From assembly GCA_027005175.1 (NCBI GenBank), contig JALTMC010000754.1, forward strand, positions 5,053-11,226: DNA of 6,174 nucleotides. The letters run 5' to 3'. Shown here one piece after another: positions 5,853 through 6,174 of this stretch. Each line of letters begins with the position of its first letter. Position 1 is the first letter of the stretch. This DNA comes from Myxococcales bacterium. Its GTDB lineage: Bacteria > Myxococcota_C > UBA6777. The notes under the pieces are model-generated. The model was given only the letters and a program-made list of their open reading frames with translations. It was not told the DNA's origin and made no database searches. The position numbers were made by a program, and so were the translations under genes.

Positions 5853-6174
5853 ACAGACAACCTATCACGTAGGCTTCCTGACCGGGATTTGCGGGCTTCG
5901 GCTCGTTGCCGGTCATCTCCGCAAGGAGGTTTTCTCCGCTTTTAAGTGTCTGGGATACGGACACCCAGGAGAAAGGTATCCCACAAGTGTAAAGGAAGTG
6001 GAATTGGCCTAGGCCGACGACACCAACGAGCAGGTGCTTTACGGTGATCACGGTGGGCAAAAACACGTCCAGGAGTCAGTGGTGGACATGCCAGATCCGA
6101 CACAAGACCAGGGTGTGTCTCATGCCGTGAACCACCCCGCGCTGGACTGACAGTGGCTGCGACCACCAACTACT
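5853..6174 (+). ncRNA. candidate structured noncoding RNA, family unidentified (3' end may lie outside window)
   Basis: No ORF here is convincing, but the + strand folds by eye into many short perfect stems. In order: CCTA 5861-5864 with TAGG 5870-5873; a 7-bp stem TGACCGG 5879-5885 with CCGGTCA 5909-5915, enclosing CGGGC-TTCG-GCTCG at 5892-5905; CTCC-GCAA-GGAG at 5917-5928; TGGGATAC 5951-5958 with GTATCCCA 5976-5983. Next comes a three-way junction: GTAAAG 5989-5994 with CTTTAC 6037-6042, holding hairpins 6004-6017 and CACC/GGTG 6021-6036. Then GTCCA 6067-6071 with TGGAC 6083-6087; GACACA 6099-6104 with TGTGTC 6114-6119; and GTGG 6153-6156 with CCAC 6163-6166. The UUCG and GNRA tetraloops are canonical only on this strand, which sets the orientation. 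I found no RNase P, tmRNA, SRP or 6S signature. It could be an element-associated RNA, a leader of a gene to the right, or a free RNA. Boundaries are estimates. Confidence 0.45.

Noticed and set aside
5809-6012. A 67-codon + strand ORF starting at ATG 5809.
   Set aside because: AGGGAG directly abuts the ATG with no spacer. The frame covers the stems and stops inside the palindrome GGCCTAGGCC, and the peptide resembles no family. Read as an accidental frame over an RNA.
5761-6066. A 101-codon minus-strand ORF with a hydrophobic start (GTG at 6066).
   Set aside because: It begins with GTG without a good ribosome binding site, has no family resemblance, and runs antisense through the UUCG and GNRA hairpins. 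Its apparent hydrophobicity comes from the structured region.
5942-6169. A 75-codon minus-strand ORF, Arg/Pro-rich.
   Set aside because: Composition is typical of an out-of-frame reading of GC-rich DNA, with no recognisable motif; it overlaps the stems throughout.
5853-6174. A named RNA: RNase P, tmRNA, SRP, 6S, a group II intron domain V, or an IscB-type omega RNA.
   Set aside because: I could not find the conserved words of RNase P, tmRNA, SRP or 6S, nor a domain V hairpin. The omega RNA, bridge RNA and intron options remain possible but need the gene to the right, which is not in the window.

Overview
The window looks like bacterial chromosome from an environmental Gram-negative-type organism of moderate, roughly 50% GC. 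Genes start behind purine-rich ribosome binding sites (AGGAG, GAGG, AGGGAGG), there are no introns, and one protein has a classical Sec signal peptide. A formate dehydrogenase alpha subunit, an M14 metallocarboxypeptidase and a secreted VIT-VWA protein with a conserved C-terminal domain would fit a Myxococcota/deltaproteobacterial or related large-genome lineage. That placement is inference only; nothing here is a taxonomic marker.

Layout: (1) 2-679 (+) is the 3' end of a formate dehydrogenase alpha-subunit gene, cut by the window edge. (2) 680-877 is a noncoding gap with no clear terminator or promoter. (3) 878-2176 (+) is a complete M14 zinc carboxypeptidase with all catalytic residues, a propeptide-like N-terminal segment and a conserved disulfide pair, but no signal peptide. 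(4) 2350-4731 (+) is a 793-aa exported protein: signal peptide, VIT domain, von Willebrand A domain with intact MIDAS, Arg-rich linker and C-terminal conserved domain. (5) 4732-4898 is a convergent intergenic region with a degenerate 41-bp tandem duplication and an 8-bp inverted repeat. (6) 4899-5693 (-) is a two-helix membrane protein of unknown function with a soluble C-terminal domain. (7) 5694-6174 has no convincing protein gene. From about 5853 to the end it is dense in short perfect inverted repeats, including a cUUCGg hairpin and a GCAA (GNRA) hairpin that are canonical only when read on the + strand, and a self-consistent three-way junction. I interpret this as a structured noncoding RNA, or the 5' part of one, of unidentified family.

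The genes do not form an evident pathway. Formate dehydrogenase, carboxypeptidase and VIT-VWA protein are co-oriented but separated by 198 and 173 nt, so a single operon is not supported. The membrane protein is convergent to them and divergent from the RNA candidate. The RNA candidate is the part most worth following up; the sequence just past the right edge should decide whether it belongs to a mobile element, a riboregulated gene or stands alone.
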